From Phycisphaeraceae bacterium (GTDB lineage: Bacteria > Planctomycetota > Phycisphaerae > Phycisphaerales > UBA1924), in assembly GCA_019636615.1 (NCBI GenBank), contig JAHBXF010000001.1, forward strand, positions 1,240,001 to 1,304,000: a stretch of 64,000 bases of DNA, read 5' to 3'. Below are positions 53,253 through 62,061 of this stretch, piece by piece (position 1 is the stretch's first letter; each line of letters starts with the position of its first letter). Under the pieces are notes generated by a model. That model was not told the DNA's origin, made no database searches, and saw only the letters and a program-made list of their open reading frames with translations. A program made the position numbers and the translations under genes.

Positions 53253-56090
53253 GTGCAACACAACCGGTGGTCCCCGCGTTCTCGTCTTGGCGCCCGCACC
53301 CTGCGGGCAGGGGCGCTCACGTCGGGCCTGTTGGCCCTGGTCTGCGGCACGTCGATGGCCATCGGCCAGCCCACCCCGGCCAAGCCCCTCACCGAAGAAG
53401 AACTCAAGGCCCAGAAGGGCGAGCAACCCTCGACCATCATCGCGCCCTCATCCCCGGGCAAGCCACAGACACAGATCATCCCCTCTGCCACCGGCGCGGC
53501 ACGGGTGCAGCAGCCGGGCACTCAACCCGGCGCACGCCCAGGTGCACAGCCTGCCGCGCAACCCGGTGCCAGGCCCGGCGCGCTGCCCGCGGGTCAGCCG
53601 GTGCCCCCGACGGGGCCCGGCGCGGCCGATCCCGCGATGAACCAGCCCGCGCTCATCCCGGTCGATGATCTCGGTGAGTTTCGCCGCGACCCGGCGGGGT
53701 GGCCTGGCGATGGCGAGGCCGAGGGGGACATGATCACCCTGGCGGCCTTTTCTGAGCCGGTGCAACTCTCGGCGCTGGTGACGCTGCTGGCCGAAACGCT
53801 GACGATCAACATCACCATTATCGGTGATCTGCAAGGGTCGGTGGCCTTCAACGCGCCCGTGCCGGTGCGCAAAGATGAACTGCTCAACCTGGTCGACGCG
53901 CTCTTGAACCAGCAGGGGTGGACGATCACCCAAGACCGCACGGGCTGGTACACGGTGGTTCAGGAAGACAAAGTGCCCGTGAACTTCAGGGGCGACCGCG
54001 CGACCACGCGGGTCTTTTCGACGCCCAACATCCGCCCCAGCGCGATCCAGACCGCGCTGACATCTCAACTGGGTGCGGGCGGCGGCGTGGGCGGTCAGCC
54101 GGGCATGGGCGGGGTGGGCGGGCCGAAACTTCAGTTCATCGACGAACTGGGCATCATCATCGCCACGGCCAGCGCGCGCCAACTCGACACAATCCACGAA
54201 CTCATCGGCAAGATCATGGGCGAGTATGCCCGTGCGAAGTTCATCAGGATTGATCTTCAGAACGTGGCCGCGCCGGCCGCGAAAGAGCGTGTGCTCTCGC
54301 TGATCGGCCAGGGCGGGCGCGTCGGCGGCATGGGCGGGGCCGAGGGCGGGCAGCCGGGCATGGGCGGGGCGCGCCAGCCGGGCGCGGTGGGCGCGCTGGA
54401 CAACATCGGCGACCGCCTGACGGTCGACTCGCAGGGCAACGCGCTGATCTTCCGCGGGGTTCAGGAAGAGATCGACCAGGTGCGGGCGATTCTCTCGCTG
54501 ATCGACGTGACGAACACGCTGGTGCCCAAGCGGTATTACGCGGGCACCTACGCCGCGCAGATCGCCAACCTCGCTCGCAGTTACGGCCTGGGCGAGGTCA
54601 CGAGCATCAGCAACGCCGACGGCGGCGGGGGGGGGCAGTTCGGCGGGCAGTTCCAGCAGGGTGGTCGCGGCTTCCAACAGGGCATGCCGGGGATGCAGGG
54701 CCAGCAGGGGTTCGTGGGCGGCCCCGTGATGGTGGTCAACGAGGGCGACGGAACGATCATCTACTACGGCACCGAGGCGCAGCAGGCCCAGTTAGACAGG
54801 CTCATCCAGGAACTCGACACACAGTCCGAGCGCATCGTCATCCGCGAATACCGGCTCAAGAACAGCAAGGCCGAGGACGTGGCCGACGTGATCATGGGCC
54901 TGCTCAACAACCAGAGCCTGGTGGGCGATTCGCCGCTGATGCCCGACAGCGGGTTCGGCTTCGGCTCGCAGAGCGGCTCATCGAGCCGCTTCCGCAACGC
55001 GGGGTCGCGCAGCACGCTGCAGCCGGCCAACCCGCAGAACCCGCAGGGGCGGACGGGCGGCGATATGGAACTCGACGGGGCCAACGCCTTCGTCATCGCC
55101 GACATCAAGAACAACCAGGTGCTGGTGAAGGCCCCGGCCGGGCAGCAGAAAGACTTCGCACGCCTCATCGAGAAACTCGACCTGCGCCGCCCGCAGGTGT
55201 ACCTCGAGACCAAGATCATCGCCGTGTCGTGGAGCGACGAACTGAGGCTGGCCTTCGAGACGCAACTGATCAACGCCAACGGCAGCGGCGGCGCGCTGCA
55301 GACCAACTTCGGCCTGACCACGGCCGGCGCGTCGTTCACCGCGTCGCGCAACGTGGCGACCAACCTGTCGGGCTTCACCGCGGCGATCATCAAGTCAGAC
55401 CACATCCCCATCGTGATCAACGCCCTGCAGACCAAGGCCGACGCGCGGATTCTCTCGACCCCCGCCCTGCTGGTGGACGACAACGAAGAGGCCAAGATCG
55501 TGAGCGTCGAAGAGCAGCCCTACTCCACCACCCAGGTGTCGGCGGGCAGCCCCAACGTGACCTCGCTTGGCGGCTATGTCGAAGCGGGCACCACGCTCAC
55601 CATCAAGCCCAACATCTCGGACGACGGCTACCTGCGCCTCAAGTACGAGACGGAACTCTCCTCCTTCACAGGGGCCGCGCAGCCGGGCCTGCCGCCGCCC
55701 AAGCAGACGAACAACATCTCGTCGGACAGCATCACCGTCCCGGCGGATACAACGGTGATCGTCGGCGGCATCAACATCGACACCAACCGCAAGACGCGAC
55801 TGCAGATCCCGCTGCTGGGCGAGATCCCGCTCATCGGCTACCTCTTCCGCGACACCAACAACGTGCACCGGGTGACGACGCTGTACGTCTTCATCACCCC
55901 GCGCATCCTCCGCGAGCCCAACTTCGCCGATCTTCGGCTTCTCACGGCGGGCCCTCAGCAGCGCGCGATGGAGGAGGGAGACTTCCCCCCGCTGCGCCCC
56001 ACGGGCATCGACATCGTTCCCAGCATGGCCCTGCCGCCACCCCCCGAAGACGACGACACCGAAAACCCGCCCGCGGTGAGCGGACGCTGA
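53253..56090 (+). CDS. gspD: Outer-membrane secretin (GspD/PilQ type)
   Basis: A 945-residue secretin from a GTG start. The signal peptide ends near SMAIGQ. A Pro/Gln-rich linker (PGTQPGARPGAQPAAQPGARP) covers residues about 85-125. N0/N1-like domains follow (INITIIGDLQGSVAFN, VRKDELLNLVDALLNQQGW), interrupted by Gly-rich segments (VGGMGGAEGGQPGMGGA, GGQFGGQFQQGGRGFQQG). The C-terminal secretin domain (about 640-880) contains VEAGTTLTIKPNISDDGYLRLKYE, DTTVIVGGIN and IPLLGEIPLIGYLFRD, and ends with the lipid-anchored-type acidic tail (EDDDTENPP). It forms the outer-membrane pore; the ATPase gene begins ten bases later. Confidence 0.9.
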   Translation: MQHNRWSPRSRLGARTLRAGALTSGLLALVCGTSMAIGQPTPAKPLTEEELKAQKGEQPSTIIAPSSPGKPQTQIIPSATGAARVQQPGTQPGARPGAQPAAQPGARPGALPAGQPVPPTGPGAADPAMNQPALIPVDDLGEFRRDPAGWPGDGEAEGDMITLAAFSEPVQLSALVTLLAETLTINITIIGDLQGSVAFNAPVPVRKDELLNLVDALLNQQGWTITQDRTGWYTVVQEDKVPVNFRGDRATTRVFSTPNIRPSAIQTALTSQLGAGGGVGGQPGMGGVGGPKLQFIDELGIIIATASARQLDTIHELIGKIMGEYARAKFIRIDLQNVAAPAAKERVLSLIGQGGRVGGMGGAEGGQPGMGGARQPGAVGALDNIGDRLTVDSQGNALIFRGVQEEIDQVRAILSLIDVTNTLVPKRYYAGTYAAQIANLARSYGLGEVTSISNADGGGGGQFGGQFQQGGRGFQQGMPGMQGQQGFVGGPVMVVNEGDGTIIYYGTEAQQAQLDRLIQELDTQSERIVIREYRLKNSKAEDVADVIMGLLNNQSLVGDSPLMPDSGFGFGSQSGSSSRFRNAGSRSTLQPANPQNPQGRTGGDMELDGANAFVIADIKNNQVLVKAPAGQQKDFARLIEKLDLRRPQVYLETKIIAVSWSDELRLAFETQLINANGSGGALQTNFGLTTAGASFTASRNVATNLSGFTAAIIKSDHIPIVINALQTKADARILSTPALLVDDNEEAKIVSVEEQPYSTTQVSAGSPNVTSLGGYVEAGTTLTIKPNISDDGYLRLKYETELSSFTGAAQPGLPPPKQTNNISSDSITVPADTTVIVGGINIDTNRKTRLQIPLLGEIPLIGYLFRDTNNVHRVTTLYVFITPRILREPNFADLRLLTAGPQQRAMEEGDFPPLRPTGIDIVPSMALPPPPEDDDTENPPAVSGR

Positions 56091-56099
56091 ACCTCAACC

Positions 56100-57809
56100 A
56101 TGCCGGCACGCACCAACACTCTCGCCAGAGCACGCGCACGCGACGGGGCCGACGCAGAACCGGCCGGCCCCTCGCCCGCGCAACTCGCGCGCGTCGCCTC
56201 GGCCTTCGGCCCGCTGCCCCTCACGGCCGAGCAACTCAGGCAGTTCCCCGGCATCGAAGGCTCGGACGACGAACCGTGGGATGTCATGCTGCAGATGCTC
56301 GCCATGGACGAGCACCAGGGCCTCGAACTCTTCTCCCGCCGCACGGGGCTGCCCTTCATTCAAGAGCCGCGCGGCAGCGAATCGGCCAGCCGCTTCTACG
56401 AACTCGTGCCCCCCGACATGGCCCGCCGACACCTGTGCGCAGGGCTCGAGTCTGACGGCGTGAGCATGACCGTGGCCACCTCGCAGCCGATGCAGCCCGC
56501 GGCCTTCAACATCATCGAAGACATGCTGGGCATGCCCGTGCGCATCGCCCTCTCGCCGCGCGCCGCCGTGGCCAACCTCATCAACCGCGGCTACGAACAG
56601 CGGCAAGACCTCGTCACCGAGATCATCGAAGAGATGCCCCTGGACGAGCGGGCCATCGCCTCGGCGGCGGGCTCGGTGGGGCAATCGACCGACCTGCTGC
56701 AACTGGCCCGCCAGACGCCGGTGATCCGCCTGGTGAACATGATCCTGTTCGAGGCGCTGCGCCGGCGCGCGTCCGACGTGCACATCCACCCGATGGAGAC
56801 GCGGCTTGTCATCCGCTTCCGCATCGACGGCATGCTGGTCGACGCCTTCTCGCCCCCCCTCTCGCTGGCGCCGGCCATTTCGTCTCGCCTCAAGGTGATG
56901 ACCGAACTCGACATCGCCAACCGCCACACGCCCCAGGACGGCCACACGTCGGTGCGCGTGGGCAGCCGCAAGGTGGACATCCGCTTCTCGTGCATCCCCA
57001 CGGTCTACGGCGAGCGGCTGGTGCTGCGACTGCTCGACCAGACGGCGACGCAACTCTCGCTCGACGAGATCGGGATGACACGCGAGATGCAGGCGAGCCT
57101 GCTCGACCTGGTCGACCGCCCGACGGGCATCATCCTGGTCACGGGGCCCACGGGCTCGGGCAAAACCACGACGCTCTACGCCGCGCTCTCGCGCGTAGAC
57201 CGATCAAGCCGCAACGTGATGACCATCGAAGACCCGGTGGAATACCACCTCGACGGCATCAGCCAGATGCAGGTGAACGTGAAGCGCGGGGTGACCTTCG
57301 CCACGGGGCTGCGGGCGCTGCTGCGGCAAGACCCCGACGTGATCCTTGTCGGCGAAATCCGCGACAACGAAACGGCGCAACTGGCGATCCAGGCCTCGCT
57401 CACCGGGCACCTTGTGCTGGCGACGCTGCACACCAACGATGCGCCCAGCGCCATCCCGCGGCTTGTCGATATCGGCATCGAGCCCTATCTGGTCACGTCG
57501 TCGCTGCTGGCGGTGCTGGCGCAGCGGCTTCTTCGGCGGCGCTGCGCCTCGTGCCAGGGAAGCGGGCAGGCCCCCGCCGGCGGCCGGTGCGAGGCGTGCT
57601 ACGGCGTTGGCTACAAGGGCCGGCTGGCCGCGTACGAAATCATGACGATGGACGACGACCTGCGCCGCCTCACGGCCTCGCGCGCCGACGCCGTGAGCCT
57701 CTACGACATGGCGCTGGCCAAGGGCTTCAAACCCATGCGCGAAGACGCCATGGACAAAGCCCGGCGCGGGCTCACCGACGAGGCCGAGATCTACCGCGTG
57801 CTGCACTGA
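56100..57809 (+). CDS. gspE: Type II secretion/type IV pilus assembly ATPase (GspE/PilB)
   Basis: A 569-residue hexameric ATPase that powers pilin assembly. The N-terminal N1-like region (about 25-170) is followed by the ATPase core with Walker A TGPTGSGKTT (348-357), the Asp box, Walker B RQDPDVILVGEIRDNETA, the His box LATLHTNDAPSAIPR and the zinc tetracysteine CASC (482-485) with CEAC (497-500), a feature of GspE and some PilB. It begins ten bases after the secretin stop. It acts on the cytoplasmic face together with inner-membrane partners not found here. Confidence 0.92.
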   Translation: MPARTNTLARARARDGADAEPAGPSPAQLARVASAFGPLPLTAEQLRQFPGIEGSDDEPWDVMLQMLAMDEHQGLELFSRRTGLPFIQEPRGSESASRFYELVPPDMARRHLCAGLESDGVSMTVATSQPMQPAAFNIIEDMLGMPVRIALSPRAAVANLINRGYEQRQDLVTEIIEEMPLDERAIASAAGSVGQSTDLLQLARQTPVIRLVNMILFEALRRRASDVHIHPMETRLVIRFRIDGMLVDAFSPPLSLAPAISSRLKVMTELDIANRHTPQDGHTSVRVGSRKVDIRFSCIPTVYGERLVLRLLDQTATQLSLDEIGMTREMQASLLDLVDRPTGIILVTGPTGSGKTTTLYAALSRVDRSSRNVMTIEDPVEYHLDGISQMQVNVKRGVTFATGLRALLRQDPDVILVGEIRDNETAQLAIQASLTGHLVLATLHTNDAPSAIPRLVDIGIEPYLVTSSLLAVLAQRLLRRRCASCQGSGQAPAGGRCEACYGVGYKGRLAAYEIMTMDDDLRRLTASRADAVSLYDMALAKGFKPMREDAMDKARRGLTDEAEIYRVLH

Positions 57810-57823
57810 CGGCACCCATCGCC

Positions 57824-59641
57824 ATGTCACCCGCGATTCAGTCCAAACTGGCACAGGCCGACGCGCTCCTCCGGGCGGGCAGAGCCGCCGAGGCGCTCGC
57901 GCTGCTGCAGCCCCTCGCCGCCAGACACCCCAGAGAGGCCCACGTCGCCGGCCTGCTGGGCGTGGTCTTCTACGAACTGCGCCGGTTCGAGCAGGCGGCT
58001 TTCTACGCCCAGCGCGCGTCAGACCTCGCCCCCGACAACGCCGACTTCGCCTCAAACCTCGGCCTCGCGCTCGATGCACGCCATAAGTTCGACGCGGCAC
58101 GCGCCGCGTTCGAACGCGCCGTGCGCCTCAACCCCGCTCACCCCCGCGCCAGGCTCGCGCTCGCCAACCGGGCGCTGGCCGACAAGCGCGCCCTCGACGC
58201 CATCGAGCACTGCGCCGCGGCGCACGCCGCCGGCTGGGATGCCCAGGTCTGCATGACCTACGCCGGCGCGATGATGGCGCAGGGAGACGTGGCCCGCGCC
58301 GCGGCCTTCACCCGCGACGCGCTCGCACGCTTCCCCGGCGATGCCACGCTCTGGGGCGGCCTCGCCGCCGCGCTCAACTACATGCACGGCGACACCGTGG
58401 CCGAATCGGCCGCGGCGCACCGCCGGTTCGGCGAGATCCTCGACCGCTGCCGCCCCGCGGGCCTTGTCATCCCGCACCCGTCCGCCGACGACGGCGAACG
58501 TCGCCTGCGCGTCGGGCTTCTCAGCAGCGACCTGCGCGCCCACTCGGTGTCCTTCTTCATCGAGCCCTTCCTGGCCCTGCACGACCGCGCGGCCTTTGAC
58601 CTGTGCGTCTATTCAACCACGCGCCACCCGGACGAGGTGACACAGCGCCTGCGCGGGCACGCGCACCTCTGGCGCGACGCCGCCGGGATGATCGACGCCG
58701 AGATCGCCGCGCAGATCGGGCGCGACCGATGCGACGTGCTGGTCGAACTCGGCGGCCACACATTCAACAGCCAACTCACCGTGATGGCCTATCGGCCAGC
58801 GCCGGTGCAGGTGACCTATTGCGGCTACCCGAACACCACGGGCCTGAGCACCATCGACTGGCGCATCGTTGACAGCCTCACCGACCCGCCGCGCGATTCG
58901 CCCGAGGCGGCCGCGGCCCGCGCGGCCGGCGCGCCAGACTTCGACGAACGCTGCACCGAAAGGCTGTGGCGGCTCGACCCGTGCTTCCTGTGCTATCAGC
59001 CCCCGGCGAACGCGCCCGAGCCGGCCCGCCTCACGCCGTCCGGTGCGCCGCCGACCTTCGGCTCGTTCAACGCCAACCGCAAGATCGGGCCGGGGGTGAT
59101 CGCGCTGTGGTCGCGCGTGCTGCACGCATCGCCGGGCTCGCGCCTGCTCATGAAGTCTTTCGAACTGCGCGACCAGGGCGTGCAGGAGCGCATCGCGGGG
59201 GTCTTCGAGTCGTGCGGGGTGGCCCGCGAACGCATCGAGTTCCTCGGGGCCACCCAGGGGCTCGCCGAGCACCTGGCCACCTACGCGCGCGTCGATGTGG
59301 CCCTCGACACAACGCCCTACAACGGCACCACAACCACCTGCGAGGCCCTGCACATGGGCGTGCCGGTCGTCACGCTGCCGGGCCCAACCCACGCGTCACG
59401 CGTGGGCGTGAGCCTGCTCACGGCGATCGGCGCGGCAGACCTCATCGCGCCCGACGAAGACGGCTTCGTGCACCTGGCGGTCGGCCTGGCGCACGACAGC
59501 GCGCGCCTCGATGCGCTGCGTGCCTCGCTGCGCTCCGGGCTTGCGGCCTCGGCTTTGTGCGACCGAGAGGGGTTTGCGCGCCGTTTCGGCCAGGCCCTGC
59601 GCGCCATGTGGCGGGCGCACTGCGCCGGCGCGAAGGGCTGA
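57824..59641 (+). CDS. TPR and O-GlcNAc-transferase-like glycosyltransferase
   Basis: 605 residues from the ATG at 57824, 14 bp after the ATPase gene. Residues about 1-200 are TPR repeats (ADALLRAGRAAEALALLQPL, GLLGVVFYELRRFEQAAFY, ARAAFERAVRLNPAHPRARL). The catalytic part resembles SPINDLY/OGT (PF13844): LRVGLLSSDLRAHSVSFFIEPF, DVLVELGGHTFNSQL, RPAPVQVTYCGYPNTTGLSTIDW, GSFNANRKIGPGVIALW, and DTTPYNGTTTTCEALHMGVPVV. It would add a sugar to Ser/Thr of proteins. Its close coupling to a secretin and ATPase suggests that pilin or secreted proteins are targets, but this is inference. Confidence 0.88.
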   Translation: MSPAIQSKLAQADALLRAGRAAEALALLQPLAARHPREAHVAGLLGVVFYELRRFEQAAFYAQRASDLAPDNADFASNLGLALDARHKFDAARAAFERAVRLNPAHPRARLALANRALADKRALDAIEHCAAAHAAGWDAQVCMTYAGAMMAQGDVARAAAFTRDALARFPGDATLWGGLAAALNYMHGDTVAESAAAHRRFGEILDRCRPAGLVIPHPSADDGERRLRVGLLSSDLRAHSVSFFIEPFLALHDRAAFDLCVYSTTRHPDEVTQRLRGHAHLWRDAAGMIDAEIAAQIGRDRCDVLVELGGHTFNSQLTVMAYRPAPVQVTYCGYPNTTGLSTIDWRIVDSLTDPPRDSPEAAAARAAGAPDFDERCTERLWRLDPCFLCYQPPANAPEPARLTPSGAPPTFGSFNANRKIGPGVIALWSRVLHASPGSRLLMKSFELRDQGVQERIAGVFESCGVARERIEFLGATQGLAEHLATYARVDVALDTTPYNGTTTTCEALHMGVPVVTLPGPTHASRVGVSLLTAIGAADLIAPDEDGFVHLAVGLAHDSARLDALRASLRSGLAASALCDREGFARRFGQALRAMWRAHCAGAKG

Positions 59642-59655
59642 AGCCCGCGCGGGGT

Positions 59656-61863
59656 TTATTCGAGTTCCGCTTTCTTCTGGCGCGCATCGCGCACCGTGAT
59701 GCGCCGCTCGGGCATGAGAATGATCGGCCGCACACCGTCGTCGACGATGATGCGCAGCGACACGTCTCCCTGCCCGCCGCCCACGAGGGGCACGATGAAT
59801 CCGCCCGCCCCGCCGGGGATCGACGCGCCCACGACCACGCCGCCCGTGCCGGACTGCTCGACGATGATGCGCTGCGCGCCGTGCACGGGGTCGCCGGCCC
59901 AGTCGAACGGCTGGACGTGCAGCGCCCCTTTGCCGCCCGGGGTGAGCGAGCCGAGCACCGTGACGGTCGAGGTCACAGCGTCGGTGATGCCGCGCAGCGA
60001 CTCGCGCATCGCGTCGAAGGCGTCTTGCAACTGAAAGACAGGGTCGGGGCTGGATGACTGTTGAAAGGCGACGTTGAAGTTCATGTAGTAGTGGCCCGCG
60101 GCGAAGCCCACACCGCCGCCGAAAAAGCCGCGCCGATTGCCGATCACACGCAGCGCGCCGCTGTTGACGATGGCCTCGGGGTAAATGTCGCCGGTGAGTT
60201 CGGCCAGCAGCAGGGGCGCGCTGTTGACGCCCACCGAGAAGCGCGGGGCAAGGTCATAGGTGCCGTCGCCGCGCGAGATGGCCGCGCCCAGCGAGGCCGA
60301 GGAATCGAGCGTGGCCAGGTCGGGCAGGCCGTCGCCGTTGATGTCGCCCACGGCGACGCGGTTCACGAGCACGCCGTAATCAAAGGCGGGCCCGGCGACA
60401 AACCCGCCCGGGGTGTTCAGACGCGGGCTGATCGATTGCCCCGCGGGGCCGATGAGCGTGACAAGGTCGGTGTCGCCGTCGAGGTCGAGGTCTGCCGGCG
60501 CGGCGGCGCGCACAAGCACACCGGGCGAGACCGGGGTCTCCTGCGCGCCGAAGGCGCCGTTGCCCTGCCCAGGCAGCACGCGCACCGCCGCGGCCCCGGT
60601 GCCGATGATGATGTCTGGGTGGTTGTCCCCGTTCAGATCGGCGATGGAGAGGTTGTTGACCGAGCCCGGCGCGGCGACGAGTTCGGGGGCATCAAAGCCC
60701 GCGCCGTTGTTGCGGCACAGATAGATGGAAGACGAGGTGTGGAAGATGATGTCCGGGGCGCTGTTGCCCGTGACATCGGCCAGCGCCAGGCCGGTGACGC
60801 GGGCGGGGGTGGCAAAGTCAGCGCGGGTTGTCAGCACACCGGCGGGTGCGCCGCGATACGTCGTGATGGCCCCCAGGGCGCCGGCGCTGGTCGAGCCGCC
60901 GCCGATGACCACGTCGGGCAGGCCGTCGCCGGACCAGTCCGCCACCGCGACAATCGCGGGGCTGGTCATGCTGTTGTACGGGGCCGAAGGGGCGAAGACC
61001 GGCATGGCCATGCCGGGCGTGGTGCGGTTGAGATAGACGAGGATGCGCCCCGGCGTCGAGCCGACGGGAACAAGCAGATCAGTCCGGCCGTCGCCGTCGA
61101 GGTCTGCCGCGGCGGGGATGGCGGTGCCGCCGGCGGAGAGATTGAGCGACGCGGCGTCGGCGTCGCCGGCGCGTGACACAAGGTAGTAGCCGATGTCGGC
61201 GCTCTTGGTGAATGAGGGCGGGGGCGCGCCGCAGGCGGTGGGCTCGCCGGTGGTGCATGAGCAGCGGCCATCGCCACCAAAGACGCGCGCCGCTTCCATC
61301 GAAGCCATGAGGCGCGCGGGCAGATCGCCCTCGCTGTTCATCGCCGCGTTGAGCGCGGCATCGAGCACGGCCTGCCCGGTGATGACGTTGCCCTGGATCG
61401 CGTACGCGATGGTGCCCTGCCGGCCAAGGTAGGAATAGTCGAATGAGCCGGTGATGCCAGAGGCGTACCCGCCCGCGCCCGTGCCGGTGAAGGTGAGCGT
61501 GCGGCCGGAGAGATCGACGATGCCGTACTGACGGGACTGGTGCCCGCTGTCGGTGGCGGCGAGTTCGGCGAGGATGAGGGCGGGGTCGACTCCGGCGGCG
61601 AGTCGGTCGCGCAGGATGGTGCGGTTGTTGCCGGTGGAATCGACGAACGACTGCGCCGCGGCCGCGCCCTTGCCAACGACGACGACAGAAGCCCCGGCCT
61701 GCAGATCAAAGTTGGTCAGGCAGGTGGCCGAGGCGATGCCGATCTCCCCGGTGGTGGTATCAACAAAGATGATGGACCAGGTAGCCATCGCGCCGGGCGC
61801 CGCGGCCAGCGAAGCGCCGAGGGCGGCGCGGCGGAGGAGACGTGCGGCAGAGGAAAGGGGCAT
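59656..61863 (-). CDS. DUF1028 protein fused to FG-GAP/VCBS repeats
   Basis: 735 residues with a signal peptide ending near PGAMA. The N-terminal 200 residues are DUF1028 (NTN-hydrolase-like): TWSIIFVDTTTGEIGIASAT, KGAAAAQSFVDSTGN, IVDLSGRTLTFTGTGA and QGNVITGQAVLDA. From about residue 235 come repeated FG-GAP/VCBS units with Asp-rich loops: ADLDGDGRTDLLVP, ADWSGDGLPDVVIG, ADLNGDNHPDIIIG and GDINGDGLPDLATL, forming a beta-propeller that binds calcium. The C-terminal part (about 600-735) is beta-rich. It is exported and probably acts on or near the cell surface; the substrate is unknown. Converges with the glycosyltransferase (14 bp apart). Confidence 0.85.
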   Translation of the reverse strand: MPLSSAARLLRRAALGASLAAAPGAMATWSIIFVDTTTGEIGIASATCLTNFDLQAGASVVVVGKGAAAAQSFVDSTGNNRTILRDRLAAGVDPALILAELAATDSGHQSRQYGIVDLSGRTLTFTGTGAGGYASGITGSFDYSYLGRQGTIAYAIQGNVITGQAVLDAALNAAMNSEGDLPARLMASMEAARVFGGDGRCSCTTGEPTACGAPPPSFTKSADIGYYLVSRAGDADAASLNLSAGGTAIPAAADLDGDGRTDLLVPVGSTPGRILVYLNRTTPGMAMPVFAPSAPYNSMTSPAIVAVADWSGDGLPDVVIGGGSTSAGALGAITTYRGAPAGVLTTRADFATPARVTGLALADVTGNSAPDIIFHTSSSIYLCRNNGAGFDAPELVAAPGSVNNLSIADLNGDNHPDIIIGTGAAAVRVLPGQGNGAFGAQETPVSPGVLVRAAAPADLDLDGDTDLVTLIGPAGQSISPRLNTPGGFVAGPAFDYGVLVNRVAVGDINGDGLPDLATLDSSASLGAAISRGDGTYDLAPRFSVGVNSAPLLLAELTGDIYPEAIVNSGALRVIGNRRGFFGGGVGFAAGHYYMNFNVAFQQSSSPDPVFQLQDAFDAMRESLRGITDAVTSTVTVLGSLTPGGKGALHVQPFDWAGDPVHGAQRIIVEQSGTGGVVVGASIPGGAGGFIVPLVGGGQGDVSLRIIVDDGVRPIILMPERRITVRDARQKKAELE

Positions 61864-61998
61864 GGCGGTGCTCCGGGGGGCCGGCGGGCGAATGGTGTCG
61901 ACCAGTGGGATCGGACGAGTTGATGGTACAGATGCGGCGCAGGGCGGGGAAATGAGTTCTCGGACGGGTCAACGGGGCGGGGAGGGTTGCGGGCGCAG

Positions 61999-62033
61999 CA
62001 AAAGGCCCCGGCGCAGGTGATCGCGCCGGGGCC
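61999..62033 (-). terminator. Intrinsic terminator for the dockerin gene
   Basis: On the minus strand GGCCCCGGCGC and GCGCCGGGGCC form a stem of 11 pairs followed by TTTTGC. It lies 29 bp after the stop codon of the dockerin gene. Confidence 0.85.
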
Positions 62034-62061
62034 GGGTATGTGGGTCAGGATGTGCGGCGGT

